Position numbers and translations under genes: made by a program | Part shown: piece after piece, positions 7,670 through 14,674 of the stretch | How positions within the stretch are numbered: position 1 is the stretch's first letter | Layout: every line of letters begins with the position of its first letter | Notes under the pieces: model-generated | Databases searched by the model: none | Seen by the model: the letters and a program-made list of their open reading frames with translations, nothing else | Told to the model about the DNA's origin: nothing | Origin: RGIG8748 sp045606045 | GTDB lineage: Bacteria; Bacillota; Clostridia; UMGS1810 | Direction of reading: 5' to 3' | NCBI GenBank assembly: GCA_045606045.1 | Contig: JAZURE010000059.1 | Span: forward strand, 1 to 36,774 | DNA: 36,774 nt

Positions 7670-8380
7670 TCAGCTCATGATGCCTGCTATACGAAGCATA
7701 ACCGTAAGGCACCATATCTTCATATCGTCGAGGTTAAGATTTCCATCGCCCGTACCTCGTATGTAGCCTTTGTCTACGGCTTTCTTTACATAGGGTTGTG
7801 CCCACGCGGGACAATCTGAAATTTTGTTGTACATTTTCTTTTCCTCCTTTTTTTGCACAAGTGCATAGTTCGGGCGTCCGTAGCCTGCTATGCGATTATA
7901 ATCGGCAGGATACCTCTTTTTTGCAACCATTCCCCCGTTTGCCGCAAGACCTGTTACACAAGAGGTATTGCCCTCTACGGTGTACACATATTCGCTATCT
8001 ACCTCGTACACAAGACCTGTATGACATATAGTGCCGTGACCATCTTTAAAAAATATCACATCTCCTGCACGGGCTTTTGTGTGCCACTCATTGTGGTTTT
8101 TGTAATACTGCGCCGATGTGGGAGTATATGCCGACCAGCCGTGTATAAGCTCCAGTGCTTTGTCTCCGTATGCCTTTACCATGCACCAATCCATAAAGGT
8201 ATCGCACCATGCATAGCCGTTTGCGTATATACCCTTATGATATGCACTCATTTCATGGGCATATTTTGTATAATTGTTTCTGCCTGCGTTTGCGGTTTTG
8301 GAATACAGGTTTTTTTCGCTCGCCTTTTCCATATAACCTGCTTCGTTTAAGGCAATGTCTATTACTCTTTCTATTGAAAT
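7670..8380 (-). CDS. CHAP-domain phage endolysin
   Basis: This is a cell-wall amidase/endopeptidase for phage lysis. The N-terminal CHAP domain spans about residues 1-160. The catalytic Cys is in YAWCDTFMDWC and the His in TICHTGLVYEV. A Lys/Glu-rich linker leads to a C-terminal module, ISDCPAWAQPYVKKAVDKGY, that recurs in clostridial phage endolysins. The start is a problem: the frame has no ATG, GTG or TTG near its GGGGAGG site. The family start M-S-I-E-R-V aligns with ATT-TCA-ATA-GAA here, so either ATT (8380) or ATA (8374, 7 nt after GGAGG) would have to initiate. The only other choice is a TTG at 8428 inside the upstream gene, with a weak site. Confidence 0.85.
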   Translation of the reverse strand: MSIERVIDIALNEAGYMEKASEKNLYSKTANAGRNNYTKYAHEMSAYHKGIYANGYAWCDTFMDWCMVKAYGDKALELIHGWSAYTPTSAQYYKNHNEWHTKARAGDVIFFKDGHGTICHTGLVYEVDSEYVYTVEGNTSCVTGLAANGGMVAKKRYPADYNRIAGYGRPNYALVQKKEEKKMYNKISDCPAWAQPYVKKAVDKGYIRGTGDGNLNLDDMKIWCLTVMLRIAGIMS

Positions 8381-8601
8381 TCCTCCCCTTCTTTTGTACT
8401 TTCTTTTGCAAATATTCTCTTCACACAAAGCAAAAGCAACTCACCGCCGAATACTGCGTGGTTTGCTGTAAGAAGCCCCGTAACCAAAAATGAATTATGG
8501 CTTGCTATCCTCATAGACCACACCTGAATTACCACCATTTCCAATATGCAAAAGGCAACCACATACTTACTGAATAAGCCTTTTTTCTTCTTTAAAGACA
8601 T
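8371..8601 (-). CDS. Small two-helix membrane protein of the phage cassette
   Basis: The predicted product is 76 aa, starting MSLKKKKGLF at 8601 with GGGGGT about 6 nt upstream. An upstream ATG at 8628 has no comparable site. Two hydrophobic segments are visible: YVVAFCILEMVVIQVWSM and a second around LVTGLLTANHAVFGGELLLL. The C-terminal tail is charged. The position between the portal gene and the endolysin suggests a holin or lysis-related membrane protein. I do not recognise a named family. It ends in TAG, overlapping the endolysin start region. Confidence 0.6.
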   Translation of the reverse strand: MSLKKKKGLFSKYVVAFCILEMVVIQVWSMRIASHNSFLVTGLLTANHAVFGGELLLLCVKRIFAKESTKEGEEFQ

Positions 8602-8780
8602 AGTATACCCCCAAACGCATATGCACACGCACCTGCGGTATCTTGTCCCTTAGGAGATAGCGCATCCTCAAACTCCTTATCGGTGGGGTTTATTATCTGT
8701 ACATAGTACATGCTTCCCTCCTCGGTTTTGGTATAACGCAAGCTCTCTGCAGGGAATTCCTCTATAGATTTTGCATACAT
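8592..8780 (-). CDS. Small phage-cassette protein, unknown function
   Basis: This 62-aa protein of unknown function begins MYAKSIEEFPAESLRY. The ATG is preceded by GGAG 9 nt upstream, and that site overlaps the stop codon of the portal gene, so it is translationally coupled to it. It overlaps the next gene by about 10 nt. No membrane segment or motif is recognised. The tight coupling argues that portal and lysis genes are an original unit and not a random deletion junction. Confidence 0.55.
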   Translation of the reverse strand: MYAKSIEEFPAESLRYTKTEEGSMYYVQIINPTDKEFEDALSPKGQDTAGACAYAFGGILCL

Positions 8781-8786
8781 AATCTG

Positions 8787-10577
8787 TCACTCCATAGGTA
8801 TATTTTTTCTTGCGGCTCTTAGTCTGTAGTCGGCAGGGGTTTTTATTTTTGTAATGGACTCTAAAAGATTTTTGCCCTTTGATTGCACATTTGCGCCATT
8901 TCCGCCCTCTATATTTGTGCCGTAAGCACGGTTTACAAGCTCGGTAAGCTTCTCTACCCTTTGGGTAAGCTCGCCTATTGTTTTGTGCATGGAATTATAT
9001 TCGGCAAGCTGACTCATAACCTCGTCCTTGCCGTCAAAATCCATCATTCCGAGGCACACATTGGCACTTACGAAATTATTGGGATTGAAAAGTCCTGCCG
9101 CATAAAGCTCTTTGGCAAGCTCATTTTGTGCCGTACGGGAAAAGGGACTGGATTTCTGACTTGTAACCGATATATCAAATATACACCTTTTATTTTTTAA
9201 CTGAGACCCGAGCATATTTTTGCTAAACTCCACAAAATCCTCCATGGTGCCTCCCGATGCAATTCTGAATGTCCTGCCCTCTTCGTAAAACTGGCTTATG
9301 AGGTCGATGATAAAATAATTTATGCTTCTGAACGCTCTGTATGAGCCTTTTATCATATCCCTCGAAAGCTTGCTTCCTGCCTCCTGAAGTGCCGCAATAG
9401 CACTTGCAGCAGTTACACCCGAGGTGGTGCCGCCCTGTGAAACATCACGGTTTCCGCTTGTTTCCTTCAGCTCCTCTATCTTCTGATTAAGAAGCGCTAC
9501 AACTCCCGAATCAAGCTGTGATACCGTAATCTCCTTTAAGTTCCTTTCGTCCATATTTCCTGCCACATGTACAAATTCCTTTGTCCAGTCGGAAAATTCC
9601 TCTTCATTTACACCGCTTGAATCGGATATGAAAAATCTTCTTTTGCCTGCCTGCAGGGCATTTTTTATAATAATCTGGTTGAGCTTGTCTATATACATCT
9701 GCACATCCTTCATTATATCTATGTAGCCAAAGCCGCAGGGTGTTCCCTCCTCTATGAAGAGAGGGTCAAACACAAAGGGATACTTGCCGTGGTCATAGTA
9801 GCCGTTTTCGGCATACAGGGGATCGTTTTCCGATGCATACAGAACATGCTCACCCACATATTTGCAGTAGTGAAGCACAACCCTACTGCCACTTTTTTTC
9901 TTGTAATACCAGTCAACAACAGTACACTTATTTGCAGTATCCACATCGTCATCATAGAGATATGCCGCTATGTCTATACCGCCCGATAGATTCTTTCCTT
10001 TAAGATGGGGATACATTCCTGTCAAAACCTCGGTATCTACAAGCTCTACAGAAAACAGATTACGGCTGTCCTGAATATCCTTTATACCACTCTCCCAAAA
10101 CAGATTTAATATATCTATCTGTTTTATGTCTATATCGCCAAGACCGCCGTATAAGCTGCTGTTCCAGAATATTCCGTAACAGCCTGTGCCGTTTTTGAGT
10201 TTGTACCACCATACATCAGAATAGGTTTCTTCAAAACCGTTGTATTCAAGTACTGTGGGAACTATCTTGGAAAGAAGCTTTGCAGCCTCGATATCTGTCC
10301 TTTCCCTCGGCAGAATAGCGGGTGCAGGGTAATTATCCATTACATCGGCATGCTTGTTGGCTATACTGTTAAAAAGCCATGCCGATGCAGGCTCGGGGTC
10401 ACTCGTCTTTTTGCGGCGTATAAGGTCCCAATGACGCATTTTCCACCACTGCTCATTCTCTACAATGCGCCGTTCAAGATTTATCTTGGAACGCTTGTAT
10501 GTATTAAGAATTCTTGTGGCGTTTTGAATTGTTTCCCTGGTAACAGGCGGTATGTATTTTGTACTTTCTGTCTCCAT
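8787..10577 (-). CDS. Phage portal protein (P22 gp1-like)
   Basis: The 596-aa protein resembles P22-type portal proteins, the dodecameric ring through which DNA enters the capsid. Visible family features are the N-terminal helices with NEQWWKMRHW, the conserved ASAWLFNSIANKHADVMDNY block (about residues 64-85), the TGCYGIFWN strand region, and the long helical stretch around GGTTSGVTAASAIAALQEAG. The ATG has AAGGAGG upstream. The reading frame is intact and full length, yet no terminase, scaffold, capsid or tail gene is present on either side. Confidence 0.85.
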   Translation of the reverse strand: METESTKYIPPVTRETIQNATRILNTYKRSKINLERRIVENEQWWKMRHWDLIRRKKTSDPEPASAWLFNSIANKHADVMDNYPAPAILPRERTDIEAAKLLSKIVPTVLEYNGFEETYSDVWWYKLKNGTGCYGIFWNSSLYGGLGDIDIKQIDILNLFWESGIKDIQDSRNLFSVELVDTEVLTGMYPHLKGKNLSGGIDIAAYLYDDDVDTANKCTVVDWYYKKKSGSRVVLHYCKYVGEHVLYASENDPLYAENGYYDHGKYPFVFDPLFIEEGTPCGFGYIDIMKDVQMYIDKLNQIIIKNALQAGKRRFFISDSSGVNEEEFSDWTKEFVHVAGNMDERNLKEITVSQLDSGVVALLNQKIEELKETSGNRDVSQGGTTSGVTAASAIAALQEAGSKLSRDMIKGSYRAFRSINYFIIDLISQFYEEGRTFRIASGGTMEDFVEFSKNMLGSQLKNKRCIFDISVTSQKSSPFSRTAQNELAKELYAAGLFNPNNFVSANVCLGMMDFDGKDEVMSQLAEYNSMHKTIGELTQRVEKLTELVNRAYGTNIEGGNGANVQSKGKNLLESITKIKTPADYRLRAARKNIPME

Positions 10578-10740
10578 AAATTTCCTCCTTACCTATTTAT
10601 TTGAAGATGTCTTACAGCTTAATTTTAATCCGTTTTTAACATACTTTTCGCCTACTGATATTTATATTTGAAAAATAATATGGAAAGCGTAAAAAGTTGT
10701 GTTTTGTTTCTTACAAAATGTGACATCTTTCTCGGTTGAC

Positions 10741-10965
10741 TTTTGCACTTTCCGGTGCTTTTTGGGGGAACGCAAATCCCGGACGTACAAAAATAAACGC
10801 AGACGAGGCGTAGCGACGAAGACAGTACAATGGTACGGCGAGGAGCTACAACGAAGTAAGAAAAGTGCATACTTTTCGTGCTTTTGGATTGCAAAGCCAA
10901 AAGCTACCTTAAAAAGAAAAATCTCACTATCAATTTTCATCAAACTGATAGTGAGATTGTTTTTG
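10741..10965. repeat. Tandem repeat unit, copy 1 (225 bp)
   Basis: The unit begins TTTTGCACTTTCCGGTGC and ends with a terminator hairpin. It contains a GCAC/GTGC hairpin, the block GGGGGAACGCAAATCCCGGA, an AAAAGT-GCAT-ACTTTT hairpin, a GCTTTTGG...CCAAAAGC hairpin, and a 13-bp AATCTCACTATCA stem. By eye it is about 97% identical to copy 2. Copy 2 has a compensated longer stem in the fourth hairpin (GATTGCAAATC versus GATTGCAAAGC). Confidence 0.9.
10927..10962. terminator. Terminator hairpin in repeat copy 1
   Basis: AATCTCACTATCA pairs perfectly with TGATAGTGAGATT (13 bp) around a loop. T-rich tracts follow on both strands, so it can act in either direction. Confidence 0.75.
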
Positions 10966-11189
10966 TTTTGCACTTTCCGGTGCATTTTTGGGGGACGCAA
11001 ATCCCGGACGTACAAAAATAAACGCAGACGTGGCGTAGCGACGAAGACAGTACAAAGGTACGGCGAGGAGCTACAACGAAGTAAGAAAAGTGCATACTTT
11101 TCGTGCTTTTGGATTGCAAATCCAAAAGCTACCTTAAAAGAAAAATCTCACTATCAATTTTCATCAAACTGATAGTGAGATTGTTTTTG
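10966..11189. repeat. Tandem repeat unit, copy 2 (224 bp)
   Basis: This is a head-to-tail copy of the previous unit with a handful of substitutions and single-base indels. A third copy starts at 11190 (TTTTGCACTTTTCGGTGC) but stops after about 20 bp, where an inverted fragment of the repeat (GCGTTTATTTTTGT) leads into the stop codon of the mutarotase gene. Confidence 0.9.
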
Positions 11190-11190
11190 T
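11146..11190. terminator. Terminator of the mutarotase operon, repeat copy 2
   Basis: It has the same 13-bp stem as copy 1, located about 30-70 nt after the stop codon of the mutarotase gene on the minus strand and followed there by TTTTTCTTTT. It is the natural end of the M81/M24/ASRT/mutarotase operon; copy 1 is a back-up behind it. Confidence 0.75.
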
Positions 11191-11218
11191 TTTGCACTTT
11201 TCGGTGCGTTTATTTTTG

Positions 11219-11533
11219 TTAGTCCGTGTAGAAGATTTCGGTAAAATCTTCGTAGTACTTGCCCTCTTCATGCCCCTTGAAGCAAGGAGAGGATATACTC
11301 CTCCATTTCTGCATATAAGGGTCATCATCCATCTTCTTATTATCCGCTTCGAAATCATCTCCTATATACTCATAGTATGTAAGAAGACGGTTTCCGTTTA
11401 TGGATATAGAATAATTACGGATGTTGCTTTCTCTTATGATGTCAAGTATTTCCGGCCATGGATTTGCGTGGAGCTCAACATACTCCTGCACCTTTTCGGG
11501 TTTTAGTTCAGAATACATTATGTATCTTTTCAT
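11219..11533 (-). CDS. L-rhamnose mutarotase family protein (RhaM-like)
   Basis: The 104-aa length and the fold signature match the RhaM/DUF718 family, dimeric ferredoxin-like enzymes that interconvert alpha and beta anomers of rhamnose and related sugars. Family landmarks are the early YSELKPEK, LHANPWPEI (His about 22, the usual active-site position), INGNRLLTYYEY, and the C-terminal W near residue 76. It is last in a minus-strand operon, 8 nt after the ASRT-like gene. It lies far from the rhamnose isomerase gene at 26936, so its sugar may not be rhamnose. Confidence 0.82.
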   Translation of the reverse strand: MKRYIMYSELKPEKVQEYVELHANPWPEILDIIRESNIRNYSISINGNRLLTYYEYIGDDFEADNKKMDDDPYMQKWRSISSPCFKGHEEGKYYEDFTEIFYTD

Positions 11534-11541
11534 ATAGCGCC

Positions 11542-11910
11542 TCAGATTGCACAGTATCCTGTTGTGTAGTAACCAAGGTTGTGACGGCGGTCAAGTCTGC
11601 CGAATGCCGCACATACAGGCACATCGCACTCAAGCTCGCAGGAATACTGTCCGTTAGGAATCTGGAAGTTTTCTTCACAGATGGGCATATCCATTCTTAC
11701 GCAGATAACTCTCTGGGCAGGAACTGTAAGGTGAAGTCCCTTAACAGGGTCCTTATCTTCAAAATAGATGTTTACTATGATGTGAGCATCTACTTCGTTT
11801 TTATTTGTAATCATCATAGCTTCATGACCGGGAAGACTCATATCGTCTCCGTTGCCGGGGAGGTCGCCATCGATGAACATATAGTTGGTGTAGCCTAATA
11901 CTTTTTCCAT
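11542..11910 (-). CDS. ASRT-family small-molecule-binding protein
   Basis: The 122-aa protein matches the Anabaena sensory rhodopsin transducer family. Shared blocks in order are HEAMMITNKNEVDAHI, NIYFEDKDPVKG, LTVPAQR, VRMD, DVPVCAAFGRLDRR and the final TTGY. The family is a beta-sandwich. Outside cyanobacteria its members occur in operons of sugar metabolism and have been proposed to bind small molecules; no rhodopsin is present here. Start: ATG at 11910 with AAAGGAG 8 nt upstream, in the gap after the M24 gene. A longer frame to 11955 overlaps that gene and lacks a site. Confidence 0.8.
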   Translation of the reverse strand: MEKVLGYTNYMFIDGDLPGNGDDMSLPGHEAMMITNKNEVDAHIIVNIYFEDKDPVKGLHLTVPAQRVICVRMDMPICEENFQIPNGQYSCELECDVPVCAAFGRLDRRHNLGYYTTGYCAI

Positions 11911-11927
11911 AATATTATCTCCTTTTA

Positions 11928-13100
11928 TTAAAGATCCTTCATGAAGTAGTCGCACATCTTGGGCGAGAAGGGTTTGCAGCCGTCTTCTGTGATAACGAAG
12001 CCTGTTTCAATTCTTCCGCCGTGGAGGTCGGGATGACCAAAGAAGCTTACATCTACCATTACAGTCATACCGGGAACAAGAACGAAGTCACCGTTGGGGC
12101 CAAAGAAGGGAGCTTCTGCTTCCATAAGACCTATGGAGTGCGCAAAGGGGCATACGATGTAGTCGGAAAGACCGTGCTTTTCGTAGTAGAGACGGCCGGG
12201 AACATCGATTTCGCGTCCGGACATACCTGGCTTTAACATATCCTTTGTAAGGCGGAATGTTTCTCTCATGTGGTTTAAGAGGTCTTTCTGCTTCTGTGTG
12301 TATACACCGTTTACGGGGATTGTATCACCAAATGTTCCTGCATAGCCGTTGAATCTGGGAGCTATACCTATCATAACAAGCTCACCATCTTCCATAGCCT
12401 TGTTTGTAGCTGTAGGAACAACTGCCTTTGCTCTTTCGCCAGAGCCAACGATTGTAGAATATGCAAAGCTTGTAGCACCGTTTATACGGCAGATGGATTC
12501 ACCTGCTGCAGCAACCTCGAATTCATATGCTCCGGGCTTGATAGCTGCCATCATCTTGTCATATGCAAGGTCGCAAAGATCTGTAGCTTTCTGAATCTGA
12601 TCTACTTCCCAGATGGACTTGTATGCACGAAGTGTTTCATAGTCGTCTGTGATGTCTACCATCTCAACACCCTCGAAGCCTGCTACGAAATCGCAGTATA
12701 CCTGATGGGGAATTGTGGATGTACCTACAAAGCCTATTTTCTTAAGTGTAGTACCCTCTGACTTAAGCTCATCATTTAACTGCTTGAAGTTGATGATTGT
12801 AGCATTGGGATACTCTTCGTCGGGAACCATGAATACGGGAAAGCAACGAACCTTTGTGATTGCAGAGTTCATCTTTGCAAAAGGCTCGGATTCGGGTCCG
12901 CCTAAAAGTATTGGCTCGCCCTCTACGGGAATAAGTACAGAGCCTTTTTCAAACTGACCGCACCAGCCTGTAAGATACCAGCCGTTTGCAATGTTGAGCT
13001 CATCGAACTAGATAAGAGCTGCATCAAGATTTTTTGCTCTTAAGATTTCTCTTACCTGTTTAATTCTTTTCTCTGTTTCTGCCATGTTATAATATGCCAT
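11928..13100 (-). pseudogene. Creatinase-like M24 family gene interrupted by an amber codon
   Basis: The gene starts at ATG 13100 with AAGGAGG 8 nt upstream. It reads 30 codons (ending LDAALI), meets TAG at 13008-13010, and continues in the same frame through FDELNIANGWYLTGW to the normal stop. The rest is a complete creatinase_N plus M24 'pita-bread' protein of about 390 aa. An open frame from an internal ATG at 12872 (314 aa) lacks most of the N-terminal domain and a good ribosome binding site. In the catalytic domain the two Asp metal ligands are replaced (IGIAPRFNGYAG, TFGDTIP), while the His (AHSIGL) and the last Glu (GRIETG) remain. That fits non-metal members such as creatinase. TAG ends other genes here, so recoding is unlikely. 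Reaction unknown. Confidence 0.8.
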
Positions 13101-13178
13101 AGCGAAAACCTCCTTAAAAAATAGTTTTTGATTTATTGCGAAGGTAATTCATACCAATATAGTATGCTTTACCGTCGA

Positions 13179-14591
13179 TTACATAAAATTATCATCGAGA
13201 GGGAACATGGGTCTTCTTATATTCTTAAGTCCCATATCCTGAAGTCTCTCGGTAGAGCTTCCGGGTGTAAATGCAAGTATAGACCTTTGTGCTACTTCAC
13301 TAAGCTCGGGGAACAGATAACCAAGCTTTACAACCACGGTCTTAAACTTTGTATAGTCCAGATTTATTGACTCAAATATATCGGGTCTGCAAAGAGCAGC
13401 ACGATTTTTTGTAATAACTATTGTAAACTTACCGCAATCCAATGTGGCACTTTCGCCTGCGTTTGCACCTGTGTAGGAGATGATGTCTCCCCTGTGTATG
13501 AGCTTACCTGTGATTTCTGCACTCTCACTGTCGGAAGCAAGAGAGCCGCCTACCTTAAGGGTAAGTGTATCGCCTATATTTGCTCTATAGCACATATCAC
13601 ATGCAGGTGCATCTGCAATACCTGCCACGAGGACATTATCTATATCAAGTTCCAATATCCTATTTAACATATAGGCATTATCTCCTGTGGCACCTGCGGT
13701 GGTGTTGTCACCCGAGTCGGACACAAATGTGGGCACATCGGATTCCATGGCGCGCTTTAGTGCTTCTACCGGTTCTACCGCTTCTATAAGGAATTTAAAG
13801 TCATATCTTGCATCGTAGAACATCTTAGATAACTCTTTGGCACATTTTTTTGCAACCTCTATATCGTTTCGGTGAGTTACAACAAAGCTTGGTCCCATAA
13901 ACGGCTCATCCACCCAAGACTGACCGTTGAACACCTGCACTCCCATAATGCCCTCTACTGTATCTTCAAGCTCCTGCGCCCTCTCCATTATGCTCTTTAA
14001 AGGCTCAAGCGAGGTCTGTACGGCATCGCCGCAGATTACTACATTTGCCCTTTCCATCTGAGGGACAGGCAGTATACCCTCTTTTATGCAGTCTATGAGC
14101 ATCTTTGCAGCTCTTATCTGAGCCTCTTTGTGGTCGGTGTGTGGCGCAGTTCTAAAGCCTGTAATGCAGTTGGAAAGCTCTACTATCTCATCGGTATTGT
14201 TTGCATGGAAGTCCATTGCAACGGAAATGGGTATGTTTTTACCTACCTTTTCTCTTACAATTTTTAAAAGATATGTATCGCCCGAGCCGATTTCCTCTAC
14301 ATACATTGCACCGTGTATATATAGCCATACACCATCTATGCCCTCTGTGGGGATAGCATCGCAAAGCTCATGTGCAAGACGAAGGAAATCCTCCTTGACT
14401 ACTGCACCGCCCGGAAGTGCGTGTGCATAGATTGTCGGTACAAGCTCACAGCCGTTTTCCTTAAAATAATCTACTACCTTTACCTTTTCATACATTGCCT
14501 CGCCTACTGCGTAGTCGAAGTCCTCAAACCTTGTGGGAATGGGAGTTAAGCTGTTGCCCTCGCACTGTATGGAACCAATAGCTATTTTCAT
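13179..14591 (-). CDS. M81 family metallopeptidase (MlrC-like)
   Basis: The 470-aa protein starts at MKIAIGSIQCEGNS (14591), preceded by AAAGGAGG. The N-terminal M81 domain (about 1-300) has the expected GSIQCEGN strand, HALPGGAV, the YIHGAM block, SVAMDFHANN and the GFRTAPHTDHKE segment, whose Asp/His residues are probable zinc ligands. The C-terminal MlrC domain has SDSGDNTTAGATGDNAYML. MlrC was named for degrading linearised microcystin, but most members occur in operons for small-molecule catabolism with unknown amide substrates. It is first in an operon with the creatinase-like, ASRT and mutarotase genes. A perfect LacI-type operator overlaps its ribosome binding region. Confidence 0.88.
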   Translation of the reverse strand: MKIAIGSIQCEGNSLTPIPTRFEDFDYAVGEAMYEKVKVVDYFKENGCELVPTIYAHALPGGAVVKEDFLRLAHELCDAIPTEGIDGVWLYIHGAMYVEEIGSGDTYLLKIVREKVGKNIPISVAMDFHANNTDEIVELSNCITGFRTAPHTDHKEAQIRAAKMLIDCIKEGILPVPQMERANVVICGDAVQTSLEPLKSIMERAQELEDTVEGIMGVQVFNGQSWVDEPFMGPSFVVTHRNDIEVAKKCAKELSKMFYDARYDFKFLIEAVEPVEALKRAMESDVPTFVSDSGDNTTAGATGDNAYMLNRILELDIDNVLVAGIADAPACDMCYRANIGDTLTLKVGGSLASDSESAEITGKLIHRGDIISYTGANAGESATLDCGKFTIVITKNRAALCRPDIFESINLDYTKFKTVVVKLGYLFPELSEVAQRSILAFTPGSSTERLQDMGLKNIRRPMFPLDDNFM

Positions 14592-14603
14592 GTTGTTTCC
14601 TCC

Positions 14604-14621
14604 TTTGCAAACGTTTGCAAA
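14604..14621. promoter_or_regulatory. LacI-type operator in front of the M81 gene
   Basis: TTTGCAAACGTTTGCAAA is a perfect 18-bp palindrome with the central CG and the GCAAACGTTTGC core typical of LacI/GalR-family operators. It starts about 13 nt upstream of the M81 ATG, overlapping the ribosome binding site. The neighbouring LacI-type regulator is the obvious candidate to bind it. Confidence 0.8.
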
Positions 14622-14638
14622 ACTTACGCAAATATATA

Positions 14639-14669
14639 CCAAAATGAACTTTTCAGAAGTTCACTTTGG
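14639..14669 (-). terminator. Hairpin after the LacI-type regulator gene
   Basis: A 13-bp stem with one G-T pair (CCAAAGTGAACTT / AAGTTCATTTTGG) and a 5-nt loop begins a few nt after the regulator's stop codon. The following sequence is only mildly T-rich, so it is a weak terminator or attenuator ahead of the M81 operon. Confidence 0.5.
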
Positions 14670-14674
14670 ATATA

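Larger units (their letters stand above)
10605..11218. other. Non-coding stretch carrying tandem terminator repeats
   Basis: No credible gene was found here. 10605-10740 is A+T-rich unique sequence upstream of the portal gene with no clear promoter. 10741-11210 consists of two near-identical 225-bp tandem repeats and a third truncated start. An open frame across the plus strand simply translates the repeat twice (RKSRTYKNKRRRGVATKTVQ appears twice), has no ribosome binding site, and is not accepted as a gene. Confidence 0.8.

Noticed and set aside
7070..10577. Complete prophage
   Set aside because: No integrase, terminase, capsid, tail or repressor genes and no attachment sites are visible; only portal and lysis functions are present.
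10699..11172. A 157-aa open frame on the plus strand, and shorter minus-strand frames, across the repeats
   Set aside because: The predicted protein is just the repeat translated twice, has no ribosome binding site, and runs through terminator hairpins. The repeat is better explained as non-coding.
10741..11210. CRISPR-like array
   Set aside because: Only two long units of 225 bp occur with no spacers and no cas genes.
11542..11910. Rhodopsin signalling partner
   Set aside because: The ASRT family name comes from a cyanobacterial protein, but no rhodopsin gene is present and the context is metabolic.
13008..13010. Pyrrolysine or glutamine recoding of TAG
   Set aside because: TAG terminates glmS, the GlmU-like gene and phage-cassette genes in the same window, and the M24 family is not known to use pyrrolysine.
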